From positions 186,001 to 250,000 of the forward strand of contig NZ_JAGPNM010000004.1 of the NCBI RefSeq assembly GCF_018831085.1: a stretch of DNA of 64,000 bases, read 5' to 3'. The DNA comes from Rheinheimera oceanensis. GTDB lineage: Bacteria; Pseudomonadota; Gammaproteobacteria; Enterobacterales; Alteromonadaceae. The notes below the pieces were generated by a model. The model was given only the letters and a program-made list of their open reading frames with translations. It was not told the origin of the DNA and ran no database searches. The position numbers and the translations under genes were made by a program. Of the stretch, positions 16,615-25,619 are shown piece after piece. Position 1 is the stretch's first letter; every line of letters begins with the position of its first letter.

Positions 16615-17697
16615 TTGTATAAGTTATTTGAAGACCGGACCCGCCAGTTTTGGATCCTGCATACCTTAGGCTGGTTGGGTTTTGCTATAGTCAATTATCT
16701 TGGCTCTCTGATCCAGGAAACGCGTGACGCTTACCTGATAATTGTTGCACTGGACTCCTATATTGGTTGGTTAATTACCATACCTCTGCGCTATGCTTAT
16801 CAGCGTGCCTGGTATTGGACGCCCTGGAAAATGATCATAACGGTATTGCTGCTGGCATTTTTTGTCGCCGCAATATGGACGGCAGTGCGTAACTTTAACT
16901 ATTGGGAAATATATCGCCATGGTGCACGGCCAGACGACTGGCTGAAGTACATCCGTGACACGCCGGTGGCATTTTATGTCATGTTAAGCTGGAGTGGTTT
17001 GTATTTTGGTATTAAGTACTATCAAACATTACAACAAGAAAAACAGAAATCGCTGACTGCAACCAACAAAGCGCACGAAGCTCAGCTGAAAATGCTGCGT
17101 TATCAGCTTAACCCGCATTTTTTGTTTAATACCCTAAATGCCATTTCAACACTGGTGTTAATTAATGAAGCTGATACTGCCAATAAAATGGTGACCAGAC
17201 TTAGTGACTTTTTGCGCTATTCATTGTACAAAGATCCCATCAACAAGGTACCGCTTGAGCAAGAAGTGTATGCTGCCCGTTTGTATCTTGAGATTGAAAA
17301 GGTGCGCTTCTCCGAGCGTTTGTCTGTTATATTCGACCTTGAACCCGGAACAGAGAAAGCGCTGGTACCCAGTTTAATTTTGCAGCCGCTAATTGAAAAT
17401 GCTATTAAGTATGCGGTAGCAAGCCAGATTAATGGCGGTGAAATAGCCATTACGGCGAAAAAGTTTGGCCATGATTTATTGCTCGAAGTAGCTGATAACG
17501 GGCCGGGTATGACCATTACCAATGGTTTGCCCAAAAGCAGTGACAGTGGGGTTGGGTTGGTTAACACTAAAGAGCGTTTATCCGCACTGTATGATAATAA
17601 CTTTGCTCTGGTTTTAACGCATAATCAGCCACAGGGCTTAAAAGTAAATATCAGAATTCCATTACAACTAGAAAAAACGGAACAGGAACATGCTTAA
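16615..17697 (+). CDS. LytS/YehU-type sensor histidine kinase
   Basis: A 360-residue membrane kinase with four hydrophobic segments in the first 135 residues, a short coiled coil (about 138-160) and a His_kinase domain. The phospho-acceptor is His168 in YQLNPHFLFNTLNAI, and ATP-binding motifs are LQPLIENAIKYA near residue 265, ADNGPGM near 297 and GVGLVNTKERL near 315. I start it at TTG 16615 because no ATG or GTG precedes the first membrane segment in this frame; the ribosome site is weak. It overlaps the response regulator gene by 8 bases. The signal sensed is unknown. Confidence 0.88.
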   Translation: MYKLFEDRTRQFWILHTLGWLGFAIVNYLGSLIQETRDAYLIIVALDSYIGWLITIPLRYAYQRAWYWTPWKMIITVLLLAFFVAAIWTAVRNFNYWEIYRHGARPDDWLKYIRDTPVAFYVMLSWSGLYFGIKYYQTLQQEKQKSLTATNKAHEAQLKMLRYQLNPHFLFNTLNAISTLVLINEADTANKMVTRLSDFLRYSLYKDPINKVPLEQEVYAARLYLEIEKVRFSERLSVIFDLEPGTEKALVPSLILQPLIENAIKYAVASQINGGEIAITAKKFGHDLLLEVADNGPGMTITNGLPKSSDSGVGLVNTKERLSALYDNNFALVLTHNQPQGLKVNIRIPLQLEKTEQEHA

Positions 17698-18508
17698 GGT
17701 AATAGTAGTTGATGATGAGCCTTTAGCCCGCAAGGGAATGATGGTGCGCTTACGGGAGTTTCCTGAGCTGGACGTTATCGCTGAATGCAGCAATGGCCAA
17801 CAGGCTATTGACAGTATTAGTCAGCTAACACCGGATCTGGTTTTTATGGACGTTGAAATGCCGGGCATAGATGGCTTTGCGGTGCTAAAACAATTGCAGG
17901 CCCAAAATGCGGCGTTACCTTATATTATTTTTGTCACAGCCTATGACCATTATGCTTACAGCGCTTTTGAAGTGAGTGCCCTTGACTACGTTTTAAAACC
18001 GGTTGAACCTGAGCGTTTAAAACAGGCAATAGAAAAAGTCCTGAGAATATACCAGGCGCAGGACACGCAAAAACATAAAGGTCAGTTGGCAGAAGCCGTG
18101 GCAAAACTAACCGGAGACGACACCGGCAATATACTGCAGCGGCTGGATAATGCCCAGCCAGTGGTGAATGACCGCTTCCCGGATGCTATCAGCATTAAAG
18201 ACAGTGGCGAAATTACCCGGGTACCAGTAGCTGCTATCGAGTGGGTTGATGCTGCCGGCGATTATATGTGTATTCATACGCGTGATGGCCAAACACATAT
18301 TTTACGCCGGACTATGAAAGAGTTAGAGCAGGAGCTGGATCCCAAGCTGTTTGTTCGGGTGCATCGCTCAGCTATTGTAAACGTACATACCATTGCCAAA
18401 TTACAAATGCTGGCCAATGGTGAGCATCAGTTAATGCTGACTAATGGCCAGGCTGTCAAAGTAAGCCGTAGCTATAAAGACAGGGTAAAACAGGTTTTTA
18501 ATCAGTAG
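17690..18508 (+). CDS. LytTR-family response regulator
   Basis: A 272-residue protein. The receiver domain (1-120) has the acidic pair VVDDEP at 7-11, the phospho-acceptor Asp54 in VFMDVEMPG and the lysine in DYVLKP. The LytTR DNA-binding domain spans about residues 170-272 (VEWVDAAGDYMCIHT, RRTMKELEQEL, VHRSAIVNV). It is the partner of the kinase whose gene overlaps its start. E. coli relatives are BtsR/YpdB, which control pyruvate uptake genes; whether that applies here is not shown by the sequence. Confidence 0.93.
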   Translation: MLKVIVVDDEPLARKGMMVRLREFPELDVIAECSNGQQAIDSISQLTPDLVFMDVEMPGIDGFAVLKQLQAQNAALPYIIFVTAYDHYAYSAFEVSALDYVLKPVEPERLKQAIEKVLRIYQAQDTQKHKGQLAEAVAKLTGDDTGNILQRLDNAQPVVNDRFPDAISIKDSGEITRVPVAAIEWVDAAGDYMCIHTRDGQTHILRRTMKELEQELDPKLFVRVHRSAIVNVHTIAKLQMLANGEHQLMLTNGQAVKVSRSYKDRVKQVFNQ

Positions 18509-18528
18509 CCCGCAACTGTTCTGTATGC

Positions 18529-19518
18529 TTAATCGCTGGCAATAGTTTGTTGCCAGCGTACCAGATAAGGGTCTATCTGCTTTTTCTTTGCGCTGGTTTG
18601 TGCAAGCGGGTATAGCACAGCTTGCTGGTTTATTTCACCAGCCATCATTAAGTGGGCCCCCTGCATAAGTTGCTCTATGGCATAAGCCCCCAGTTTCGTT
18701 GCCAGTATCCGGTCTGCCCCCACAGGAGAGCCCCCGCGCTGGATATGGCCAAGAATACAAGCCCGGCACTCAATGCCCAAAGCACGGCTAAGCGCTTCTG
18801 CCAGTGCGGTGGTACCACCCGGATAACTGTTTTCTGCAACGACAATAATGTAACTGCTTTTGCCTCGTAATAATTGCGCGCGTTGCACAGGCGCTATCAG
18901 CGTTTTTAAATCATCAGGCTGCAGGGTGCCAAATTCCGGGCAAATAATCTGTTCTGCTCCTGCGGCGATCCCCGCAGACAAGGTAATATAGCCAGAGTGG
19001 CGGCCCATTAGCTCAACCAGAAATATCCGTTCAAATGCATCGGCGGTGTCGCGGATTTTATCTATTGCATCTAACGCTGTGTCTATTGCGGTAGCAAAGC
19101 CAATGGTATAGTCGGTGCCGTCTACATCATTATCAATTGTGCCTGGCACGCCAATGATCTGGCCTTGATAATAGTTTGCTATTGCCAGCGCACCGCGAAA
19201 ACTGCCGTCACCACCGATAACTACCAGTGCATCCAGTTGCAAACGCTGTAAAGCCTCTGCGGCTTGTTTTGCGCCTTCCTGGGTATGTAATGCTTTGCAG
19301 CGGGCGCTTTTTAAGACAGTACCGCCATGCTGAATAATATTCTGTACATGCTGTGGCAACAGTGTTTGATAGTCATCATCGAGCAAACCATTAAACCCAT
19401 GGCGAAAACCAATAATATCAATATTGTATGCCGCACCGGTGAGGACAATAGCGCGGATAGCTGCATTCATGCCCGGCGCGTCGCCGCCTGAGGTTAATAC
19501 ACCAACACGTTTAATCAT
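18529..19518 (-). CDS. pfkA: ATP-dependent 6-phosphofructokinase
   Basis: A 329-residue group A phosphofructokinase. Motifs are VLTSGGDAPGMNA for ATP binding, GGDGSFRGA near residue 102 (glycine rather than aspartate after GGD, which marks an ATP- rather than pyrophosphate-dependent enzyme), the catalytic PGTIDNDV near 125, MGRHSGY near 168 and HIQRGGSP near 255. It commits fructose 6-phosphate to glycolysis in the cytosol. Its presence next to a complete Entner-Doudoroff operon means both routes are encoded; Shewanella relatives, for example, lack pfkA. No HexR-like box was seen upstream. Confidence 0.95.
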   Translation of the reverse strand: MIKRVGVLTSGGDAPGMNAAIRAIVLTGAAYNIDIIGFRHGFNGLLDDDYQTLLPQHVQNIIQHGGTVLKSARCKALHTQEGAKQAAEALQRLQLDALVVIGGDGSFRGALAIANYYQGQIIGVPGTIDNDVDGTDYTIGFATAIDTALDAIDKIRDTADAFERIFLVELMGRHSGYITLSAGIAAGAEQIICPEFGTLQPDDLKTLIAPVQRAQLLRGKSSYIIVVAENSYPGGTTALAEALSRALGIECRACILGHIQRGGSPVGADRILATKLGAYAIEQLMQGAHLMMAGEINQQAVLYPLAQTSAKKKQIDPYLVRWQQTIASD

Positions 19519-19728
19519 TCTTCATCTCTGCTTAAAAACTGATATCTTGCTCAGTATAGGGGGTTAAAGCAGGGGCCGTGTTTGATATGGCGCAATAGTT
19601 AGTGTGTTAGTCGATATAACAGTATCGGGCTAAAGACAGCTACAGGTAAAATAAGCGAAAATGGCACCGTTATCAGCAGAGATACTCTGCAACACCTGCC
19701 ACTTGTTTATTACACTGGATCAGCACCC

Positions 19729-20700
19729 ATGCATCAAATTACAGGTAAAAGCCTGGTAGGCTTATTGTTAGCCTTAACCACTGCCGTTTTATGGGGAATT
19801 TTACCTATAGCACTGAAAATAGTACTCGATGTGCTGACAGCTAACACCATAACGGCAATTCGTTTTCTGGCGGCTGCAGTTATCGTTGGTATCTGGCTGG
19901 GGGCGCGGGGCAAATTACCTAAAGCGGCTATACTCCTTAGCCCCAACATAGCAAAACTGATGCTAATTGCCATATTGGGCTTATTGTCTAATTACATCAT
20001 GTATTTAAGCGGGCTAAACTACCTCAGTGCAGAGACCGCGCAGGTGGTTATTCAACTGGCACCATTTTTAATGATGATAGGCGGTGTCTTTATATTTAAA
20101 GAGCGTCTGTTACTGTGGCAAAAAGCCGGTGCGGTTATTCTGGTTGCGGGGTTGCTGCTGTTTTTTAATGAGCGCCTGGTGCAGCTTATCTTACAAGCGG
20201 GCAGCGAAACACTGGGCGTGTTGCTGGTGATTGCTGCAGCAGTAACCTGGGCGGCCTATGCTTTGGCACAAAAGCAATTACTGGTACATTACACATCCAA
20301 GCAAATTATGTGTTTGCTGTATGTAGCGGGTACCATTGCGTTTATGCCGGTATCTGATTTCACACCGCTGTTAACTATGACAGGTTTGCATTGGCTGCTA
20401 CTTATATTTTGCTGTTTAAATACCGTGGTGGCCTATGGCGCTTTTGCTGAGGCGCTGCATCATTGGGAGGCATCTAAAGTCAGTGCGGTACTGGCTGTAA
20501 CACCGCTTTTTACTATTTTGTTTGCCAATATCGTGGGCTGGTTGTTTCCGGCCTATTTGGCTGCGCAACAACTTAATCTTTGGTCCTGGGTTGGTGCCAC
20601 GCTGGTGGTTGTGGGATCTGCGTTAACCGCGCTGGCACCGCAATTTATGCAATACCATAGTGCACGCAAAATACGTAAGCTGCAACGCGATGTGTTTTAG
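19729..20700 (+). CDS. DMT superfamily (EamA) transporter
   Basis: A 323-residue inner-membrane protein with about ten hydrophobic segments arranged as two EamA repeats (first about 10-140, second about 160-295). The second repeat opens with AAAVTWAAYALAQKQL, typical of the family. These are usually exporters of amino acids or other metabolites; the substrate cannot be read from sequence. The basic tail (HSARKIRKLQRD) would lie in the cytosol. It stands alone, divergent from pfkA and convergent with pyk. Confidence 0.85.
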   Translation: MHQITGKSLVGLLLALTTAVLWGILPIALKIVLDVLTANTITAIRFLAAAVIVGIWLGARGKLPKAAILLSPNIAKLMLIAILGLLSNYIMYLSGLNYLSAETAQVVIQLAPFLMMIGGVFIFKERLLLWQKAGAVILVAGLLLFFNERLVQLILQAGSETLGVLLVIAAAVTWAAYALAQKQLLVHYTSKQIMCLLYVAGTIAFMPVSDFTPLLTMTGLHWLLLIFCCLNTVVAYGAFAEALHHWEASKVSAVLAVTPLFTILFANIVGWLFPAYLAAQQLNLWSWVGATLVVVGSALTALAPQFMQYHSARKIRKLQRDVF

Positions 20701-20718
20701 CAGGTAAATAGCAAGCAG

Positions 20719-20743
20719 CAAAAAGGGCTCGTATGAGCCCTTC
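20719..20743 (-). terminator. Terminator of pyk
   Basis: GGGCTC and GAGCCC pair around a 4-base loop. On the minus strand the stem is followed by five Ts. It may also stop the convergent transporter transcript weakly. Confidence 0.75.
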
Positions 20744-20761
20744 GTATTAGTGGCGCGTGTA

Positions 20762-22198
20762 CTATTTTACCTGCACAATTCTGCAGGTATTGGAGGCACC
20801 AATAGTTTCCATCACATCACCGTGTGTCATAATAACCAAGTCGCCGCTTTTTAAACCCGCTTTGGCTTTTACCGCTTCAATAGCGGCATCTGCCAGCGAT
20901 TGTCCCTGTAAGGCTGTGCTGTCAAAAAACGCCGGATAAACGCCACGGTACAACGCCATTTTGTTCAGCGTTTTGGTATGGCGCGACAAAGCGTAAATAG
21001 GTTGTGGCGAAGTAATACGTGACATCAGCTTGGCGGTATAGCCAGATTCTGTCAGCGTAATAATGGCTTTGATCCCTTCAAGGTGGTTGGCGGCATACAT
21101 TGCGGACAGTGCAATCGTTTCGCTGATTTCGGTAAAGGTCACATCCATACGATGCTTGGAGATTTGCACACTGGGGTGTTTTTCCGCGCCGTCGCATACC
21201 CGGGCCATCGCCCGTACAGTTTCAGTTGGGTATTTACCGGCAGCCGTTTCAGCCGACAACATAACCGCATCTGTACCATCCAGCACGGCATTGGCTACGT
21301 CCATTACTTCGGCGCGGGTTGGCATCGGGCTTTCAATCATGCTTTCCATCATCTGGGTTGCAGTGATCACCACCCTGTTTAACTGGCGCGAGCGGGCAAT
21401 AATACGCTTTTGCTGGCCAACCAGCTCAGCATCACCAATTTCAACGCCTAAATCACCACGGGCAACCATTACAGCATCAGAAGCACGGATAATGTCATCC
21501 AGCGTTTCATTATCTGCTACCGCTTCAGCGCGTTCAATTTTCGCCATAATGCGGGCTTCAGAGCCTGCTGCCAGCGCTAAATCACGGGCTAAGCGTAAGT
21601 CATCGCCACAACGTGGGAAAGATACCGCCAGATAATCAACATCAATTTCTGCTGCGGTAATAATATCGCGTTTGTCTTTATCGGTCAGGGCAGGGGCTGT
21701 TAAACCACCGCCCTGGCGGTTAATACCTTTATTGTTACTTAACTTACCGCCAACAGTCACGGTAGTATAAACTCTGGCACCTTCAACACGGTCTACTGTT
21801 AACTGAATGCGGCCATCGTCCAGCAGTAATAAATCGCCGGGTTTTACATCCTGTGGTAACTCTTTGTAGTCGATACCTACCTGATGCTCGTCACCTTCGC
21901 CTTTTGGCAACTCTGCGTCCAGCACATACGGCATGCCTTCTTCCAGTATTACGGAACCATTTTTAAAGGTAGAGACACGGATTTTCGGTCCTTGTAAATC
22001 GCCTAAAATAGCAACGTGTGCGCCCAACGCTGCAGCGGCACCTCGTACCATAGCGGCACGTTCACGGTGATCGTCAGCACTGCCATGCGAGAAGTTCAGA
22101 CGGAATACGGTTGCACCAGCCTTGATCAGTTTTTCAATTGAAAGCTGTGTATTGGTGGCGGGGCCTAGCGTCGCGACGATTTTAGTTCTTCTGTGCAT
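20762..22198 (-). CDS. pyk: Pyruvate kinase (PykA type)
   Basis: A 478-residue enzyme converting phosphoenolpyruvate and ADP to pyruvate and ATP. Motifs are [13 protein letters not shown] at the N-terminus, RLNFSHG near residue 35, [10 protein letters not shown] near 248 and [11 protein letters not shown] near 285 with the family threonine. Length equals that of E. coli PykA (480). The promoter region holds a perfect HexR-type palindrome 53 bases before the start codon. hexR lies upstream in the same direction but has its own gap of 134 bases, so pyk is probably transcribed separately. Confidence 0.96.
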   Translation of the reverse strand: MHRRTKIVATLGPATNTQLSIEKLIKAGATVFRLNFSHGSADDHRERAAMVRGAAAALGAHVAILGDLQGPKIRVSTFKNGSVILEEGMPYVLDAELPKGEGDEHQVGIDYKELPQDVKPGDLLLLDDGRIQLTVDRVEGARVYTTVTVGGKLSNNKGINRQGGGLTAPALTDKDKRDIITAAEIDVDYLAVSFPRCGDDLRLARDLALAAGSEARIMAKIERAEAVADNETLDDIIRASDAVMVARGDLGVEIGDAELVGQQKRIIARSRQLNRVVITATQMMESMIESPMPTRAEVMDVANAVLDGTDAVMLSAETAAGKYPTETVRAMARVCDGAEKHPSVQISKHRMDVTFTEISETIALSAMYAANHLEGIKAIITLTESGYTAKLMSRITSPQPIYALSRHTKTLNKMALYRGVYPAFFDSTALQGQSLADAAIEAVKAKAGLKSGDLVIMTHGDVMETIGASNTCRIVQVK

Positions 22199-22250
22199 GG
22201 TTATTTCCTGCTTGTTGCAAAGAGGGTGTAATATCTGGCTGTTAGTTTAA

Positions 22251-22265
22251 TGTAATTTAATTACA
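22251..22265. promoter_or_regulatory. HexR box upstream of pyk
   Basis: TGTAATTTAATTACA matches the HexR palindrome TGTAATTAAATTACA described in Shewanella and other gammaproteobacteria. It lies where a weak minus-strand promoter (TTGCTG, 16 bp, TACATT) would sit, overlapping its spacer and -10 box, which suggests repression of pyk. Confidence 0.8.
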
Positions 22266-22332
22266 GAATACAGCAAAGCGATGAAGAAAAGTTACAGGTT
22301 GGTGCAGTTGCCGACACAACTGCACCAGCTTA

Positions 22333-23190
22333 TCAGTTGTTGAAATCTTTTTTGTCAAAGCGGGAGCCGCGCAGGCTGTCTTTCACTTTTTTCAGGTTTT
22401 CCCGAAACTTACTGCCGCGGCGCAGTGTAAAGCCAGTAGCCAGAATATCAATAAGCACTAACTGTGCTACGCGTGACGCCATGGGCATATACATGTCGGT
22501 ATCCTCGGGTACGTCCAGCGACAATACCAGCGTACATTCTTTTGCCAGCGGGCTGTCGTAAGCGGTAACACCTATAACAGTAGCATCATTTTCACGAGCT
22601 ATGGCGGCAATATCACACAGGTTTTTTGTACGGCCGGTGTGGCTGATGCACACTACAACATCACCTTCAGCACTGTTTATAGCACTCATCCGCTGCATCA
22701 CTATGTCGTCAAAACACACCACTGGCACATTAAAACGGAAGAACTTATTTTGTGCGTCATGCGCTACAGAAGCAGAAGCGCCCAAACCAAAAAAAGAAAT
22801 TTTCTTTGCCTGGGTCAGTACATCAACTGCACGGTTTATTGTGTTAATATCAACACGTTGCCTTGCAGTATCCAGCGCAGCCATAGTAGATTCAAATATT
22901 TTAGCGGTATAAGCTTCCGGCCCATCTTCTTCTTCTACATGGCGGTTAACATAAGGTGTGCCATTAGCAAGGCTTTGTGCTAAATGCAGCTTAAAATCAG
23001 GAAAACCCTTGGTGTCCAGTCTGCGACAAAAGCGGTTAACTGTAGGTTCGCTCACATCGGCCATTTTAGCTAATGCCGCTATACTACTATGTATAGTTGT
23101 TTGAGGGTTAGCCAGAATCACATCGGCTACTTTACGTTCTGATTTACTAAAACTGTTTACGCTATTGACGATTTTTTCCAGCACGTTCAT
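22333..23190 (-). CDS. hexR: RpiR/MurR-family transcription regulator HexR
   Basis: A 285-residue regulator with an N-terminal helix-turn-helix of the RpiR type (residues 1-77, including SIAALAKMADVSEPTVNRFCRR) and a C-terminal SIS sugar-phosphate-binding domain (about 125-265, with FGLGASASVAHDAQNKF and CISHTGRTKNL). HexR binds 2-keto-3-deoxy-6-phosphogluconate and controls the Entner-Doudoroff genes. Here it is divergent from the zwf operon with a HexR box in the intergenic region and another before pyk, so its identity is supported by context as well as sequence. Confidence 0.93.
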   Translation of the reverse strand: MNVLEKIVNSVNSFSKSERKVADVILANPQTTIHSSIAALAKMADVSEPTVNRFCRRLDTKGFPDFKLHLAQSLANGTPYVNRHVEEEDGPEAYTAKIFESTMAALDTARQRVDINTINRAVDVLTQAKKISFFGLGASASVAHDAQNKFFRFNVPVVCFDDIVMQRMSAINSAEGDVVVCISHTGRTKNLCDIAAIARENDATVIGVTAYDSPLAKECTLVLSLDVPEDTDMYMPMASRVAQLVLIDILATGFTLRRGSKFRENLKKVKDSLRGSRFDKKDFNN

Positions 23191-23348
23191 CCGGCAATTC
23201 CTGGCTTATAATTAGGCTGATACAGGTTGTAATACAGGGTGTAGCCCATCAGGGCGGTGGTCAAAATAGTACTAAATTTACTACAAAACCACAGATCCGT
23301 TGCTAAGGCTGCCTTATTATATAAGAATAGTCAAAACATTACGCAATC

Positions 23349-23363
23349 TGTAATTTAATTACA
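23349..23363. promoter_or_regulatory. HexR box in the hexR-zwf intergenic region
   Basis: TGTAATTTAATTACA, identical to the box before pyk, lies 11 bases upstream of the proposed zwf -35 element. From there it could control zwf, hexR or both. Confidence 0.8.
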
Positions 23364-23373
23364 AGATATCTGG

Positions 23374-23402
23374 TTTACAACCCTGTTATGCTGCGCTAGT
23401 AT
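23374..23402 (+). promoter_or_regulatory. zwf promoter
   Basis: TTTACA (-35) and TAGTAT (-10) are 17 bp apart, giving a start near 23409 and a leader of about 35 bases before the zwf ATG. Confidence 0.55.
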
Positions 23403-23413
23403 GGCCGAAGTGT

Positions 23414-23425
23414 TGTAAAATTACA
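23414..23425. promoter_or_regulatory. Shortened HexR-like palindrome at the zwf transcription start
   Basis: TGTAA and TTACA half-sites are separated by 2 bases instead of the usual 5. It lies just downstream of the -10 box. It may be a weak second HexR site or chance. Confidence 0.3.
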
Positions 23426-23444
23426 TCTAAATCAAGGGTCAGCT

Positions 23445-24914
23445 ATGACGACAACAGCACAAAATTCAGCGTGTGATTTAATTCTGTTTGGCACCAAAGG
23501 TGATTTGGCACGGCGCAAGCTGTTACCGGCAATGTATCAGCTGGAAAAAGCTGATTTACTTTGCCCGGAATCACGCATTATCGGCGTTGCCCGTGATGAA
23601 ATGTCGACAGAAGCTTATGCTGAGCTGGTGTTAACCAACCTGAACAAGTTCCTGAAAGAACCGCTGGACAATGAAATATGGCAGCGTTTGCAGCAAAAGC
23701 TGGTATATGTGCAGCTGGATCTGGCAAATGAGCAAGACTATAAAAAACTCACAGCAGTGACTGATATAAATAAGCGGGTACCGGTTAGCTACTTCGCCAC
23801 ACCACCTTCATTATTCGGCTCTATCTGTAAAGGCTTAGCGGTAGCCGGGCTGGCTGAAGAGCCTGCACGTGTGGTACTGGAAAAACCCATTGGTCATGAT
23901 TTAGCTTCATCTAAAGTGATTAATGATCAGGTCGCTGAATTTTATAAAGAAAGCCAAATTTACCGGATAGACCATTATTTAGGTAAGGAAACGGTACTGA
24001 ACCTGCTAGCGCTACGTTTTGCTAATGCTATTTTTGCTGGTAACTGGGATCATAATTCCATTGATCATGTGCAAATAACGGTTGCAGAGGAAGTAGGTGT
24101 AGAAGGGCGCTGGAGCTATTACGATGATGCAGGGCAAATGCGCGATATGGTGCAAAACCACCTGTTGCAGGTACTGACATTAATTGCGATGGAGCCACCG
24201 GCACGTTTGGATGCAGACAGTATTCGGGACGAAAAACTAAAAGTGCTAAAAGCACTGCGCCGCATTGATATCAGCAATATTCAGGAAAAAACCGTCCGTG
24301 GTCAGTACGGTAGTGGCTTTGTTGCCGGTAAAGCAGCGCCCGGCTATCTGGAGGAAGAAGGCGCCAGACCAAACAGTAAAACTGAAACCTTTGTTGCTAT
24401 TAAGGTTGATATTGATAACTGGCGTTGGGCTGGTGTGCCGTTTTACCTGCGTACCGGTAAACGTATGGCATCTAAGTTAAGTGAAGTGGTGATTTGCTTT
24501 AAACCGCAGCCGCACAATATTTTTCATGCTACTTATAACCAGTTACCGGCTAATAAACTGATCATTCGTTTGCAGCCGGACGAAGGTGTGGAAATTCAGG
24601 TACTGAATAAAATACCTGGCCTTGGCGAAAATATGCGCCTGCAAGAAAGTAAGCTTGATTTAAGCTTTGACGAAACCTTTAAATCGCAGCGTATTGCCGA
24701 TGCATATGAGCGGTTGTTACTGGAAGCTATGCTGGGTAACCAGTATTTGTTTGTGCGCCGTGATGAGGTTGAGCATGCCTGGAAATGGGTAGACGGTATT
24801 CTAAACGCGTGGAAAACCAGCAACGAGCCGCCCAAAACCTATCAGGCAGGCAGTTGGGGACCGGTTGCAACAATTTCTATGCTGGCCCGTGATGAGCGTA
24901 ACTGGGAAGAATAA
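23445..24914 (+). CDS. zwf: Glucose-6-phosphate 1-dehydrogenase
   Basis: A 489-residue enzyme that oxidises glucose 6-phosphate to 6-phosphogluconolactone with NAD(P)+. The N-terminus has the nucleotide-binding LFGTKGDLARRKLLPA, where most homologues read GASGDLAxRKL; the third position here is a lysine. The active-site signature RIDHYLGKETVLNL is at about residues 175-188, with the catalytic histidine of FANAIFAGNWDHNSIDHV further on. It is the first gene of the zwf-pgl-edd-glk-eda operon, 4 bases before pgl, and has a HexR box upstream. Confidence 0.96.
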   Translation: MTTTAQNSACDLILFGTKGDLARRKLLPAMYQLEKADLLCPESRIIGVARDEMSTEAYAELVLTNLNKFLKEPLDNEIWQRLQQKLVYVQLDLANEQDYKKLTAVTDINKRVPVSYFATPPSLFGSICKGLAVAGLAEEPARVVLEKPIGHDLASSKVINDQVAEFYKESQIYRIDHYLGKETVLNLLALRFANAIFAGNWDHNSIDHVQITVAEEVGVEGRWSYYDDAGQMRDMVQNHLLQVLTLIAMEPPARLDADSIRDEKLKVLKALRRIDISNIQEKTVRGQYGSGFVAGKAAPGYLEEEGARPNSKTETFVAIKVDIDNWRWAGVPFYLRTGKRMASKLSEVVICFKPQPHNIFHATYNQLPANKLIIRLQPDEGVEIQVLNKIPGLGENMRLQESKLDLSFDETFKSQRIADAYERLLLEAMLGNQYLFVRRDEVEHAWKWVDGILNAWKTSNEPPKTYQAGSWGPVATISMLARDERNWEE

Positions 24915-24917
24915 GCC

Positions 24918-25610
24918 ATGATGCAACTGAAGCAATTTAGCAATACCAGTGCACTGAATGACGATTTTGCCAGCCGCTTAGTCAGCATTTTACAGCAGGC
25001 TATACGCGAGCGCGGTGCAGCATATTTAGTGGTGTCGGGGGGGAAAACGCCTCAGGCATTGTTTAATACCTTAAGCCAGGTTGATTTAGCCTGGGACAAA
25101 GTTACGGTGCTACTGGCAGATGATCGCTGGCTGGATGACAATCAGCCAGATTCTAACGAGCGTTTGGTTAAAGCCACATTGTTGCAAAATAACGCTAAGG
25201 CAGCTCGTTTTATCAGCCTGTATGCCGACGTAGCATCGGCTTTTGAGGGCGTAGCCCAGGTGCTGCCGCGTATTACGCCGTTACCGACTTTTGATGCCGT
25301 TATACTTGGTATGGGTGAAGATGGCCACACGGCCTCGTTATTTCCCTGCAGTGCGCAAATTAAAGATGGACTGGCCAATAACGCCCCGGCGGTATTAGCG
25401 GTGCAGCCACAAACCGCACCTTATCAACGTGTATCCTTAAGCCTGCCACGGCTGCTGAACAGCCGTAATATCTTTTTGCATCTGGTTGGCAGCAATAAAC
25501 TCGCGGTACTGAATAAGGCGATGGGCGAGCCGGATGTGCTTGCCATGCCAATCCGTGCCTTTTTACACCATCCTGTAGCGCAAGTTACGGTGATGTACAC
25601 CGAAAACTAG
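24918..25610 (+). CDS. pgl: 6-phosphogluconolactonase (DevB type)
   Basis: A 230-residue hydrolase of the glucosamine-6-phosphate isomerase/lactonase fold. Motifs are VVSGGKTPQALFNTL near residue 40, LADDRW near 68 and the family GMGEDGHTASLFP near 133. It opens 6-phosphogluconolactone to 6-phosphogluconate. It starts 3 bases after the zwf stop, and edd follows after 9 bases. Two adjacent ATG codons are possible starts. Confidence 0.94.
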   Translation: MMQLKQFSNTSALNDDFASRLVSILQQAIRERGAAYLVVSGGKTPQALFNTLSQVDLAWDKVTVLLADDRWLDDNQPDSNERLVKATLLQNNAKAARFISLYADVASAFEGVAQVLPRITPLPTFDAVILGMGEDGHTASLFPCSAQIKDGLANNAPAVLAVQPQTAPYQRVSLSLPRLLNSRNIFLHLVGSNKLAVLNKAMGEPDVLAMPIRAFLHHPVAQVTVMYTEN

Positions 25611-25619
25611 GGGATAGTC

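Noticed and set aside
19519..19728. HexR box upstream of pfkA
   Set aside because: No TGTAAT-type palindrome was found in the intergenic region.
21063..21635. 190-codon open frame opposite pyk
   Set aside because: It is a shadow of the strongly conserved pyk gene, with serine- and arginine-rich low-complexity translation.
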